A stretch of 64,000 bases of DNA from Acanthornis magna (Eukaryota > Chordata > Aves > Passeriformes > Acanthizidae): NCBI GenBank assembly GCA_036785705.1, contig JAWUZG010000056.1:14862001-14926000 (forward strand), given 5' to 3'. This document shows positions 25,184 through 37,239 of the stretch, piece by piece. The position numbers and the translations under genes were made by a program. A model generated the notes under the pieces. That model saw only the letters and a program-made list of their open reading frames with translations, made no database searches and was not told where the DNA came from. Every line of letters begins with the position of its first letter. The first letter of the stretch is position 1.

Positions 25184-26363
25184 ATTTTCCTCTTAGTTTA
25201 TGCTGTTTATTTTATCAGACTGCTGCCAGAGCGACCTTGAGAATGACCTAAAGAAAAAGGACAAATTGCACTTCTGACTTTTCTCTTATTTTGTTTTTAG
25301 GCAAGATAAGAGCATCAGTAATAAGCAGGGGGAGAAGAAACCACGTGAAATAGTCTCCTCCTCCCAAAACAGGGAAAAAAAAGAACTCTTTTAAGAATCA
25401 AAGATACAATAAGATGTTTCCCCAGGAGACAGGGTTTTTTTCTCGTTTACACAGATGTAAATCAGAAATGGCATGTTGAACCATTTTGGGTTATATCTGT
25501 AGGGATTCAGCTGTAATGCTGAATTCAGCTTTGCACGGCATGAGGGCCATGTGTTTCTCCATATTTTTTTTAGAACATGTTTTGTCACAGAGTTTTTCAC
25601 CAAGACAGACTTGATGGGTGCTAGTGAGATCTCATGTGAGGGTCCAGGACAGGTCCAAAGTGACTGATACCTCACTGTTGGGCAGTTTTGAGATAAGTAC
25701 TGATCCTCAGATCTTTCTTTTCTCAGGTTCATATACATGGAGTGGAATTTGGCTTCTTGCCTTGTAGCTCCATGAAGGACTAGAGTAGGTTTTATGTGCT
25801 AAGCAACATGGGCAATGTAAGAAAAACTCAGGATTATACAGTAATCTATATTGTAGTAGTAGCTATATATTAGTGGTACATGCAGTAACTAAAACTGCAC
25901 CAGGGAGATTAAATTTCAAGTCTGCTGAAGGCCTCCACAATCTGGGCAATCTGTTAAAGGACTGTACATAATGAATGTTGTACTTTGTAGCTGAATGCTT
26001 AAAACTCATTTTCACTCTCTGTTCTCTCAAACTGAGGTTGTCAAATTGGTGCCAAGTAAGACAAGTTTATAATATATATTATGTACCTTGGAAGTTGGTG
26101 GAGGCTAGTTCCACTCAATTTAACCGTGTTGCTTTTGAGGACAATTTGTTCTGACCCAGAGTGTGAAGCTTGTATATGAATCAGCTGTTTTACATATGTC
26201 ACCAAAAGAACTCGTATGAATGATTTTTTTCTATTAATTCAAGCAAGTCTGAGGGGGGTGGGAGAACATGGTTTGCACAGAACCAGTTAATGAGAATGTA
26301 TTTGCCTAATGGTTGATTTCCCTTCCCCAATTCAGCTGAAGAAAGATCTTATGTTTAAATTAC

Positions 26364-26530
26364 TGTGCTTGGATTCAGGAGAGTTGAAATCCATGCTAGT
26401 GGTTGTTTTTCAGCCTTGCTGTAAGACTTTGGGCAGATCACCTCTCTCTCCTGTGTCTTTTTTTTTTTTTTCTACTGTGTAAAATGGGGAAAACTGTTAT
26501 CATCTGTCTATTAGTTATTGTTTTTAAATA
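26364..26530 (+). mobile_element. MIR-type CORE-SINE relic
   Basis: In order, the text gives TTCAGGAGAGTTGAAATCC (the 'ggttcgaatcc' box), a TGTAAGACTTTGGGCAGATC segment ('gtgaccttgggcaagtcac'), CACCTCTCTCTCCTGTGTC ('cctctctgtgcctc') and GTAAAATGGGGAAAAC ('gtaaaatggggataat'). That order and spacing match the mammalian/amniote MIR SINE in sense orientation. A T run (26458-26471) interrupts it where the 'cagtttcc' box would lie. MIR copies are rare and very old in birds, so survival of this much text is notable. Confidence 0.7.
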
Positions 26531-27159
26531 TTGGAGCTAGAAACCCAAGAAAGCTTGTGGTATTATCAAAGCAGAATGAGATCTGCATGCTGAATAATAA
26601 CATGTCTGAGAAAACTGTAGCCTTCCATTTGAAAGAAGCACTTTGATTTGTTGTTGAGGTGTAATTTGGCCTGTGCATGTGTATCCAGCACTTTTAATTT
26701 GAACTCTGCAAATTAACTATGCAGATTTTATTGATAAGAGCCCTGAAACGCATGTGGCCATGTGAGTCACATGACATTTTTGTCCCTGACCATGCAAGCC
26801 AACTCTTAAATTTCAAGGACAGATGTTCTAATTTTCATAGAAAAAGTAGATGATTACGAGAACTTTAAACAGTTCCAGTTCTTTCTGGGTGGATTTTCTG
26901 TGAGAATACTCTTAAGTTAATGAGTAAGGCTGTATTCATTTCATTTCTTTTGTACAAAGCAATTCTGTATCATTTTATTTGACAGCTGTGAGGTTGGATA
27001 TTGCTTTGGTTTATCTGAAAGCTTTGGAGCTCTGCTAAGGTATTTAAATACTTAACTCAGAGTACAGAACAAAGTGCTAGCAGGCAAGGGAGGAGACCCC
27101 ATATTCTATTCCTTAATTTGGGCATGGAGAGTGTTTTACAAATGAATAAGATCTCTGTT

Positions 27160-27370
27160 TATTATGACACCATACTCACACGAGTAATGATTAGATTAAA
27201 ATGCGCGGCCAAACTTGTGTAACTTTTCTACACAAGATCTACCTGTGAAGTGTTTGGCATGTCCTGCTATTACAGAGGAAATATCCAATCCATCTAAAAG
27301 CAATAAAACAATAAAAAGTCATTAGCTGTGTTTTGTGACCTCTCAGGCACAATCAGATGTTGTCTGAGAG
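27160..27370. promoter_or_regulatory. Possible conserved non-coding block
   Basis: This is non-repetitive text with an ATGCGCGGCC patch (27200-27209, two CpGs), AATAAAACAATAAAA (27301-27315, HOX/SOX-like words) and the E-box CACCTGTG (27373-27380) just past its edge. The call rests on composition only. Confidence 0.25.
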
Positions 27371-27640
27371 TCACCTGTGCAGTGTTATAAGGAGCTGTGT
27401 TGCAGAGAATACAAACACAGACCACTCAGGCTGGTGATGAATAGTTATGCCAATTGTGATTGCACTCTGGTTTTCTGTTACATATCCTCTAAGGTACAGC
27501 AAAAAGAAATGTGCCATTTTAATGAATCTTTCTGGTGTGTAGAGAAAGACAGTATAGTCAAGCATAGGTCATCTATAGCCCTCAGTATCAGCTGTAGTGT
27601 ACATGCCATTATATCATAATGCCATTTTATCCCTCATGAT

Positions 27641-27665
27641 CTTTGATCAGTGCTAATGATCAAAG
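27641..27665. promoter_or_regulatory. Mirrored pair of TCF/LEF-type sites
   Basis: CTTTGATCA (27641-27649) and its exact reverse complement TGATCAAAG (27657-27665) are separated by seven bases (GTGCTAA). CTTTGATC/GATCAAAG is the high-affinity TCF/LEF recognition word used by Wnt/beta-catenin-responsive enhancers. Two perfect 9-base copies in inverted orientation are unlikely to arise by chance at this spacing. Binding and enhancer activity are inferred, not shown. Confidence 0.5.
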
Positions 27666-28049
27666 TTTGCATAGCAGCCAAGAGAATCATGAGACAGTAG
27701 ATATTTATAGCTTATGGCCAATTCTGATTACTCTATAGCAGCTTTCCCACTGTTCTGTAGTTTGATTGATGTCATTGGCATGCTCCAGCATTCAGAATAT
27801 ATCAAATAAATTTGCTATGCTTTGAACATGAAAGGGAAGTAAAACACTGATAATTTAAGAAACCAGAAAAGTAGGGAAGATAGGAGATACACATTGCTGC
27901 ATGTCCTTTGGCAACTAACACCACACAATGCTTTTAGCAGTACCGTGCATGCAAATTGCCAGGCATCCTCTCTGAGACGAGGCTTTACTTCCACGGTGAG
28001 AGCGTTGCTATTCAAAGGGGCTGGTAAATGAAATCTGAACTGCATATGC

Positions 28050-28560
28050 TGCAATGGAGAGGAGGACAGGAGCAGGAGACAGCTGTTTGGGGTGACTGCT
28101 TTACAAGCAGAAGCCTTTCAGTTCCATCAATCAGACAGTGTGAAAGGCCCAAATCCACAGACACCAGCATCCCACCCCCTTTGATCCCGATCCTAATAGC
28201 GTGCCAGTCACCGATGGAAATGCATTACAAAGTGAGAATGGTCCATTTTCTTCCCCCTTTTGCTGAGAGTCTGTATTTATCAGATTTAACTAGTTAATGA
28301 TTCTGCCCTCTCTCTCCTGCGTGCCGCGAGGAATCGCTCCGCAGAAGTGGTGGATGTTTGTTGTCGCTGGGCAGATGAAGCGCCAGCAATCCCTGGGATC
28401 AGAGGGAGATGTTTGGCTGAGTCCTGCAAAGGGTTAAGCATCGACTCGCCTCAAAATCAATGGCAAAATTATGTCCACGTTTTCCTCATGGAGACAGTAT
28501 TTGGTGGAGCCCCGCGAGGCCGTGCCATGGGGGGTGGGTAGCATTGATTCCCGTGACAGT
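28050..28560. promoter_or_regulatory. CpG-retaining candidate regulatory block
   Basis: About 14 CpGs fall between 28320 and 28560 (for example GTGCCGCGAGG, TCGCTCCGC, CATCGACTCGCC, CCCCGCGAGGCCG), whereas the surrounding kilobases have almost none. The left part (28090-28300) is ATTA-rich and non-repetitive. The pattern fits either a small CpG island/promoter or a constrained enhancer. No TATA box or convincing first exon is visible, and frames on both strands (64-116 codons) look like by-products of the GC content. Confidence 0.35.
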
Positions 28561-28904
28561 GAACTTGTGGTGGCCTCATGCCGAGCCTGCAACTCTGGTT
28601 TTTGGAGATGAGTGCTCTGTGCCTGTCTCTGCCACAGCCTTTGTGCCTCTGTCAGCTCTCTCTGCCAACAACAAGCCCAAGGTTGCCCACCAAATGAGCT
28701 TTTTCCTACCTGTGAGGCTGCAAGCGCAGCTGCAGCGTGTCCTTGAGCTCGTGTGGCACCTTGTCTGCCCAAATGCATCACCACGTGTGAAATAGCTCTG
28801 AAGATGCTGAGGTGGACAGACTGTGCAGGAGGTAAAGCATGCCCTGTTCACAGGTGAGAGGCCACGGAGATGCTCTGAGTGATATAAACTAGACGGTCTT
28901 AGGC

Positions 28905-28955
28905 CTCAGATTTTCATGGTGTAAGCTTCCATCTGTGAAATGGGCTTTACAAAAT
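28905..28955 (+). mobile_element. Possible second MIR-type fragment
   Basis: GGCCTCAGATTTTCATGG and then CCATCTGTGAAATGGGC echo the 'cctcagtttccccatctgtaaaatggg' segment of MIR, with a short insertion between them. Only this segment is recognisable, so the call is weak. Confidence 0.3.
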
Positions 28956-29239
28956 ATTCCTTTGTCTGTCATGTCTATATAAGCTTTTTTGGATCTCTGG
29001 TACCTAGCCCAAGGGCTCTGATTCCAAGCCCTGCAATAATGAAAATAATACTGCTGTACAGAGGGCTTGTGGAACCTGTCCCTTCATCTGTAAAAGTCAC
29101 TGTCTCATTTTTTTCCAGTGTGAAGCATCTTATTATCCGGCTTTCTTACTGATTTGCAAACATGAACGTTTGTAGGGTAATAAAGAAATGGGCAGCACAC
29201 TTGGGTGATCTTTTGCTTTTTTTCTTCTTTAAAAGCAAT

Positions 29240-29640
29240 TTTCTTGGCAGTGAGTGCGATAACAACAGAGTTAAGCTATGTCATTAATTTCCATAGATGG
29301 TAGATGGAGAATGTTAAATTCTAGGCACCTGAGTGAATCATCAAACTCTTCGACCACATAATGACTCTAAATAATCATATTCATCATAATTAGTACCGTT
29401 AATAATGTTAAAAATAAACACTTGTACCTCAGACCATTAGTAATAGTAATCTTGTCATCGTCCATGAAAATTGCTAGGCCTGGTTATTTTTCACAGTGGG
29501 GCGCAGATATATGAGGTATATAATTAAAATATTAATTACATATTTGATAGGGCTTCGACTATCATTATTGTATTACCAATGGCCTCATTATTATACTTTC
29601 AATATGTTACTTTGTATATATTGTGTTTAATAAAGTGTTA
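29240..29640. promoter_or_regulatory. Candidate conserved AT-rich non-coding element
   Basis: This is dense TAATTA/ATTA/AATAAT text without simple-repeat periodicity. It keeps isolated CpGs (TTCGACCAC 29349, TAGTACCGTTAATAATG 29391, CATCGTCC 29456, GGGCGCAG 29500, CTTCGACTATC 29553). CpG survival in an otherwise CpG-free AT stretch suggests constraint. It ends at TTTAATAAAGTG. Confidence 0.3.
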
Positions 29641-29649
29641 AGAAGTGGC

Positions 29650-32600
29650 TTTGGGTTTCCAAGATCAATATGTGTTAGAAAGAAAAATGCACATGAATCC
29701 AGAGGTAAGGAAGAAATGGGATTCAAACTGTGGTTAAATGAATTTCTGTCATTCAACCCTGTACTAAGAGGTGACACAAAGCTGACACAAAGCTAATCCT
29801 AGTCATAAATCCCCAAAATAGAATTTAAGTGATACTTAGGTGAAATTTAATGGTTATTTTTACCTGAGTAGATTAAATGAAAAGAGTACTAGTTAGCTGA
29901 ATGGGAGAGATGAGCTTTAGAAAAGAACAATGTGTTCTAAAGTTTTTTGCTCTTTTAGGTACAAGGTTTTTTTTTTTTTCTTCTGTTAACCTAAACAGGA
30001 GCTCTTCTAATGTATGTAGGGACAAGTAGTGCTTTTGCATGCTACCCTGAATTAGTATGAGCAAGGGGCAGGTGTAATTAGAGGATAAATAATAGTGACA
30101 CAGCACATCTTATTAAAAGTGACAGTGCATTTAAGTTTGCAAAATCTTTTGTCAGGACGTTTTTTTTGTGTGTTTGTTTCTGTCATGGTTAATTGCCCAT
30201 TTACTCCTTGCCTGTCTGTAATAGAATTTTGTGGGTTTAAGTTTGTTGCCATTATTTGAGAATAGTGTCATCATTTTCCTGTAGTAAGCTACTGTTTCCG
30301 TCTGATTCCAATCAGGACATGCTTACCCTAAAAGTGAATGCTCCAGAACTAAAACACAGACCCCACTCTGATACCTGTATCCTTAATCCTGAAGGATTTT
30401 GAGGAGTTCTCTAGGATGCTGGTTGTGCTGTCTGCTCCTCCTTCAGTGGATTTTGTGGTATCTTTCAGGAGCAGAAAATCATTGGAGATGATTTCGCAAT
30501 GAGAATGACCATAATTTGTTTTTCCTCTTTTCAAAGGTGTTTTTGCAAAATTTTCAGTATTCCTTTTAACTGTTGCATTTAAACAGTATAAAAAGAAATA
30601 GTTTCCAGTCAGGTTTTTTTTGTAATTTCTTGAAGAACATTTTAATGTACTTTTCTTCCAAAACACCTCCACACCTTCTGAAGCTTAAAAGATAATTAAG
30701 TAATGAAGTTACTAAACTTTAGTTTAAAAAGTAATAAATACACCTGCCCCCAACCATCAAACCAGGTTATATCTGTGGAGAATGGGGGAAGATGTTTCCT
30801 AAATACGAAATCGTTTTGGATGGACAAAAGAGAGCTCTTTACAATTCCTGTCCATGTTGAGAAGCTTGTTCCACTGGTGTGGTAGGGACGAGTGACTGTG
30901 TCATTTGCTCCTTCATAAACTGGAGTGAAGGAAAACCCAAAGATCCCAGACGTGTTTTGAAGGGGGCAAAAAATGTAAAAAATGTAAAAAATATTAAAAA
31001 ACAGTGTCTGTTTTGCCATGAAGGGGGGCTTCAGGCAGCCACTTTTCACCTCCCACCCACTGAAAGTATAACGTGGTGGAATTTTTTGCCCTCCTTCTCT
31101 TGGATAGTCAGGTTTCCTACTCAGCCTGAGGCTCCTCTAATGTACAGCTTTATACACAAGGAAAGTAATTTCTTTCAGAAGTAAGCAGCAATAATAAAAC
31201 CTTATCTTCTGCTCCATACCAGATATTATGAGTATGGTTGTAAATAAAACCTTATCACCTGCTTTAAACCCGAGAACATAATCAGTGATCACACTAGGAT
31301 TTCATTTTTTGGTTTGACCCATTTTACTGGCTTTATTTAGTGAGACAGCTACTTTCCCCCTCAACACATCTGATATTTCATAAGGTTTTGGGAAGAGGAT
31401 GCTTTGAGTTATAAATTAATTTAGAGGACTCCTTTTAATACTGTGGGATATCTTCTCTGGTAAACCATTAGCCAAGTCATAGTCAGCATGGGGCAGTCAG
31501 ATGAGGACAGTCAATACAAAAGTCTGTGTGCCTGACTGTCCAGAAAGTAATGAAATTCTTTCAGCAGATTGGGAAAATTAATAAAACGTGCCAAAATTCT
31601 ATTTTGGATGCTTTCTGTGCTATATATTACTATTGCACTGAAAATGCCTCATGGATTTTTTCATATTATTGATACTCTTAATAATTTTAAGGCTTACCCA
31701 GAGCTACTCAAGTATGACATCCAGTGGCAGGGTTTCAAAGTTTAGGACATGAAAAAATTTTGTCATCAAATGGAATTTTCCTTGTGGAAATGAGATGTTT
31801 ATTCTCAGTAAATAGAAGATAATCTCTTCCAGATTTCAGAGCTGTCGTGACTGAAGGCCTGGACTTTGGAGGAGGCTGATGAACCTAATAAAACCTCTAT
31901 GAAAAATTCAACTCTTCATTAGATCCTCCTTGTCACTAAGGCTTATTAGAGCCGCTTATTTGGGATTAGTACAGAAGACAGAATGTGTTTAATACGTTAT
32001 TAAACTATTTAGACTTAATTTTGTCCCTATTTGCAGTACTGAGTCTATCAGGGAAAAACTTGAGTTGTTCTGTGTGTACATGATTTTGTTTTGCTTAAGT
32101 AAGTTTGGTATCAGATTTTTGTTATGATGTCTAAGGCATAATTTGGGATTTTAAAATTTAATGTATAGATTATTAGATAATTCCCATCTTCCCAGAAAAG
32201 AAACGAAACTTCATTTTACTGCATCCCTTGATACTCTGAGGTGTTGCTGCTTAATGCAGGAGTTGAATCACTTATGGATTCCTCACAAATGGTATTGTGG
32301 TAATGTGTAAGAATAGCAACAGCATATATTAAAACATCTTTACAATCAGAATAATAATGAAGAGCCTGTAGATATGAGAATCCCAAAGTTTTCCCAGTGC
32401 TTTAATAAGTACTGAGCTACCGTTACAATTCCTGAATTATTCAGGGCTATAATTTGGAGTCACAAGGCTTTAGTATGCTGTAGATGTAGCACTCAGGCTT
32501 CCAGGGTCATGGTAGATATTAAAAATTGTTATGGAGAGATCTAGATTGCTAATCACACAATGGCAGAAATGTTGTGGAGTGCCCCAGAATTACAAATAAT

Positions 32601-33100
32601 TTAACAGGATCCAACTGGTGCTAAATTCCCTCTCTCCCATTGCCCAAAACACAGGATGTACAGCAAGGCTTCTGTGACAATAAAGGGGTGCAAAATGACC
32701 TCAAGTGTACGCCTGAAGAATCCTATGAGCAGTGGAATAAGAGGAGCAGAGCATATACAGAAAAAAATCTTCTCGTGGGCTGGAATGACAGTAACTAACC
32801 ACTACACTGAGGTTATAATTATAATTTCGTCATAAGAGTAGGGAAGTCAAGGTTTCACAAGGAAAAAAAATCTATTTACAGGAAAATATTATGCTTTTCA
32901 TTTGATAGAAAAAGTAATTATTGCAAAGGGACCCATGGAAGATCTTGAAGACAGTCACCCTCCTTTTAATAAGTGCTTGTGGCAGCTAAGTGGGGATCAG
33001 GAGTATTCTTTATCAGGTTTGCATTCAAGTAGTACTAAATATATGCAGGTAGGAATTAAATAGTATCTGAGTTTAATTAAAATTATAAAAAAAAAAGAGG
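29650..33100. other. Non-coding stretch with short duplications
   Basis: No gene is seen. An 11-bp tandem pair, TGACACAAAGC, lies at 29772-29793. A spaced duplication at 31194 and 31244 (ATAAAACCTTATC) shares about 25 bp with a 50-bp period. Opposed frames at 30696-31049 (117 codons, minus) and 30879-31184 (101 codons, plus) overlap each other and show no domain. Confidence 0.6.
30968..31001. repeat. 9-bp A-rich tandem repeat
   Basis: The unit AAAAAATGT occurs twice perfectly, followed by the variant AAAAAATAT and a final A run, giving about 3.7 units. It is a simple-sequence expansion. Confidence 0.85.
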
Positions 33101-33109
33101 GAGAAGAAT

Positions 33110-33420
33110 GGTTGGTAGACTGCTCGACTGCATTTTAACCAGTAACCTCAGACCCTAATTAGAAATGCTTTTCATATCTCCTCCATGCAAGGGCTTAATC
33201 TGACGTGAGTCTGTGAGCGAGGGCTTGGGGGACCAGTGTTAATTCTGCATTCGATCTTGGTTTGTATGGAGGCAGGCAATGCTGATTGACCGAGTTGCAG
33301 CACAGATCCCATGACCTTGCTGGGATTTTCATGTGAGGTGTTAATTGAGAGGGTGGGTTAATCTTTGAGCATCATTGTCCCCGAGCTGAGGACAAAGTTT
33401 GTGCTCTCTGTTTCCTTACT
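33110..33420. promoter_or_regulatory. Candidate conserved non-coding element
   Basis: This is non-repetitive text with retained CpGs (CTGACGTGAG, GAGCGAGG, CATTCGATC, GACCGAG, CCCGAGC). It also has ACCCTAATTAG (about 33152-33162) and the nuclear-receptor half site TGACCTTG (about 33312-33319, NR5A/ERR type), plus TTAATCTTTGAGC near 33360. The mix suggests an enhancer, but nothing in the sequence names its target. Confidence 0.3.
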
Positions 33421-34819
33421 CAACAGTATATTTGATCTCTACCTCCTCCCCTTTATGACAGTTTAGCAAGCCTGCAGAAAATTCACTCTTGATAAATTTA
33501 TTGGTGGGGGAGATTATCTCTCGCAGGTTTTGTTTGATTTTTATGATGTAGTTGTGGAGAAAGAGTGGTTAACTGGGCTGAAAACCAAAAACCCAAAATA
33601 TCCTTCTCCTCGCTGTCCCCCACAACCCACTCCAATGAGACTATCATAGCGGGTGGGGGGAGTGACATCTTGAGATTAATTATACTAAAGAAAACTACAA
33701 GGCATGATTTCAAAGTTATTTCATCAGAGTGCTAGGAAAATATAAGCTCTTTTTATTCCTCCTGAGTAGAAAGCCTAAAATAATTACAAAAACAAAGAGA
33801 TATTACAGGGGACAGAGCTTTTATAATAATATACAGGTTAGAGTTTTCATACTGGATTTGTGTAATGCAAGAAAAGACAACCCTGCCATTCTGCTTTTTT
33901 ATAAATAATGAATGGCTTTTTTTTATTCATGTTTTGTTTTACAGGCCTGTCATTTTCAATGTAAGAGGGAAATTTCTACTCTGGGCAGGACTAATGTGTA
34001 CTGGTTGACCTTAAATACGACTCTCAGGGAGCAGGATGGAAGTTAAAAGTGGCAGAAGCAATAGAGCTGTGAAACAACAGGGATAAAAAAGCATGAATGA
34101 TATCTGTCCTTGACATGCAAAGAATTTATCTTGTTTTATTGTAAAGTACAGGCAACTTGTGCAAAGCCCAGCAGGGAGCTCTGCGCCCTCTGCAAGCCCC
34201 AGAGCTCAGGGAGTGGAGGGAAGGACACTGTCCTGTGGCTGGACATGGTGGGTTGGTGTTGGTCCATTGAGGAGAGAGAATGGTGTTTGGGTCTGGTTGA
34301 ATGGCTGTGGAATATCCAGTAAGAAAGGGCAGCCATGGCTTTTACTGACTTGGTGGTTGTGTGACCTTTATGAGAATATTTTCACCTGGGCGGTGCTATT
34401 GCCGATGCCAGAATAATTCCATTGTTTTATGGCAGGGTGAGATGTTCTTGTGCATTTCCACAAGAGAAAGCGTGATGCCTTCATGCCACTGCAAACTTGG
34501 CCTCACGACTTCCAAGTTTTCCTAAATAATTGTGAGGCAAAAATCACAATCCTTAGGTAATTGCCCTTTGAAGGGACATTGGGAGATTTTTTTTTTTTCC
34601 CTTTTCAAGAAATGGCACATTACCGGAGAGTAACTTAAATCAGCAAGAATTTAATAGCTTCCTTGGCTGGGTGAAAAGCTACAGGTCAGCCCTTGGATTT
34701 ATATCCCTATATAGGTTCCAGTTGTAGAGAGTCTCTTGTAGCAGTAGTCAGCAGTCTTCTAGGGCTGTTACACCAGATTGTATTTTTCTTTTTTAAAGTT
34801 TAAGAATATTGATAGAAAC

Positions 34820-35050
34820 TCAGTGGGAGCTAGGAAATGCTGGCGTTCGCTCCGGCGTCTATATCTTGCTTCGAAATGAGGCACTGGAGCCCAGCTCGCC
34901 TGAGATGGGATTCACTGGGAATGTGCACTGGTGCTCCACTCTTCCCTCAAGATGCTCTGACTCCACGATCCCACCCTTGCCCCCGCCATGCTAATGCTAT
35001 TAAAATCCACCCACGTGTTATCTGTAATTGCTGACCACTATCTTAAGCCA
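34820..35050. promoter_or_regulatory. CpG-retaining candidate element
   Basis: About nine CpGs lie within 200 bp, including four in 34843-34858 (GGCGTTCGCTCCGGCG). They are followed by the E-box CACGTG (35012-35017) and an ATTA/TAATTGC segment. Small frames on the + strand are by-products. This is either a constrained enhancer or a weak CpG island. Confidence 0.3.
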
Positions 35051-36429
35051 CCCTGCAGTCTTTGAGGGAAAATTAATTTTGGAGCTGTGAAAAAGACAGA
35101 AATTTTTGTTTCGCAAAGGATTTGGAGAGTTTGAAATCTGGCTTCTGTTCATCCTGGAATGAAATGTGACATTTTCAAATTCTTGGCAGAAGAAAAGTCT
35201 CAAAAAAAGCTGCCTTTCAGATTGATCAAAATGGTTCATTCTGGGTTGGACTTGCTTGATTTCATAATTTACCAGAAAAAGCCTGAAATAAAAGTCACTT
35301 CAAAATGAAAAATTGAAAAGGTCAAAACAAATTCCCCCTCCCCAAAAACTCAAGGTAAATTGGCAGGGTTCATAAACCCACTTCAGTTTTATTAGTTTAC
35401 ATTCTCCAATTCAAAGAGAGATTATTGATGTTTAGGGTTTTTTCGGATTTGGTTTTTTTTTTCCTTGTGTGTTTTTTTTGCAAACACCCCTAGATTATCC
35501 CTCAGTTACTTATGGAGGAGGCACTGAAATGAAAGTGGCATCTTGGGAACTGTATTGATACCCAGATTTTGATGAATTTCAGTAAAATATGTATTTATGG
35601 CCTGATTGTTTGTCTTGAGAGGTGAGAATCATTTTTGGTGTTTGTAGCAAAAGCAGCTTATGGGCTACAGAAATGCAGTCTGCTCTTTGTCTTAATTATA
35701 GACAGTTATTGAAAGGATACCCTTAATCATTGGGGGGTTACTAATATTTTAAAGGCTTCATAATAGCAAGAGTTATTTTAAAACATTCTGATTAACTGTC
35801 TACATGTGACTGCATTATTTTTAATAATTTTGTCTTGGTATAAAATAACATGTAGAGAAGACTTTCTTCACTAGGTTTGATGAAACTATGAGATTCTTAA
35901 TGACTTCAGATGTTTCCCTAGGTGAGACTCAAGGCTTGTGCCATCTTTCATTAGTAAAAAAGAAAACTGTGAACCATCCTTCCTGCCCTTGCTGGTGGCT
36001 ACTCACAGTTTATGCTTTGGGGTAATTAGGTGAATTTTTGAAGTTGATAGAAGGAGGAATGAGGACAATGAGGAACAGGTCATAAGATATTTTCCCTCTC
36101 CAAGTGATAAGACATTAAAGGAAGAAACCAACAGCAGTGTGGCATTCCCCAAGGGTCAAGCTCCTTGGAGCTCTAGGCTCTGCGTAGGTCCCTGTGATCT
36201 GCCGCGTAATTTTGTGTGGAAGAGCAATTCTCTGTTGCAGTTGGTGAAATGAAGTGATGGAATGACCTGCAGCTTGAGGGGTTTTCTCTGTTTTTCTGTA
36301 AGAGGATTTTGGTTTGGCCCTTTCTGTAGTCAGAGTAGAGGAAAGTCCATCCACATCTTCTTTATGGACTGACCATAGCTCCATTAATAGACAACTCTAA
36401 CTCTATTATTAAGCAGATAGTTAATGCTG

Positions 36430-36830
36430 CTCCATGTAATTTTGGACAAAGTACGGAATGACTCGTGCAGCAGATGAATTACCAGTTCCATCTTTGGGGC
36501 TTTAGGCACAATGGTCTTACGGCGGTTGTTTGCTGTTTCCTGTCACTGCCTTTAATCTGTTTTTTTAAAAATTCCACTGATCTGCATTTATAGAAACTGC
36601 TTCACCTCATTGCTCTGGATGATCTTACCAGTTAAAATATGTCTGGCCTGACATAAGGAAGCGGTCTTCTGGTACGTTCCATCTGTGTGATGTACTTTGT
36701 CTGTAAGTAATAACAAAAGGCTTCATTAGAGAGCTAATCAGCTCCCTCACCTTTGAGACCTAAAGTAATCATGTATTTCAGATGCACATCTATACGAATG
36801 AGCCTGGTAATGGTGGATAGGAGGAACTGT
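36430..36830. promoter_or_regulatory. Candidate conserved non-coding element
   Basis: This is non-repetitive text with TTACGGCGGTTG (about 36517-36528), AAGCGGTCTTCTGGTACG (about 36659-36676), CTAATCAGCT and CTTTGAGACC. The CpG content is well above that of the flanks. No frame, splice pair or repeat family is recognised. Confidence 0.25.
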
Positions 36831-37239
36831 CTTTAGGCGAAGGCGGCAGGTGCTGTGGTCGGCTTCCTCCTCGCCAGGCTTTGCCTCTTAATCCTGAGCC
36901 CCTCTTTCAATAAAGTTTTACTTTGGCTTCTTGCAGAAAAAAGGTTTCGGAAGCTGGGTAAACAGAGCCTGAGCCTGCACGAAGAGGATTAAGGAGGAGA
37001 GGCAAGAGTGGAAGGGAAAATGAGGATATGACAGAGGCCATAGTGAGTTCAAACAAAATTTGGCCTGCAGAAGGCAGAAGAAATCCCACTGGTGACAGGT
37101 GCCATCTTGTGGGTCATTCTGCCACTCTGCCTCCTGCCACTTTTTATAACGAGAAGAGATAAAGGAGGACTGGGTTCTCAGAGGCTTCGAATTGGAAAAG
37201 TAATTCAAAGGGATGTGAGCATGGTTGGCTTCGGGGTTT

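Noticed and set aside
28434..28851. Opposed frames of 91-116 codons
   Set aside because: They are explained by a GC-rich, stop-poor patch; frames on both strands look equally open.
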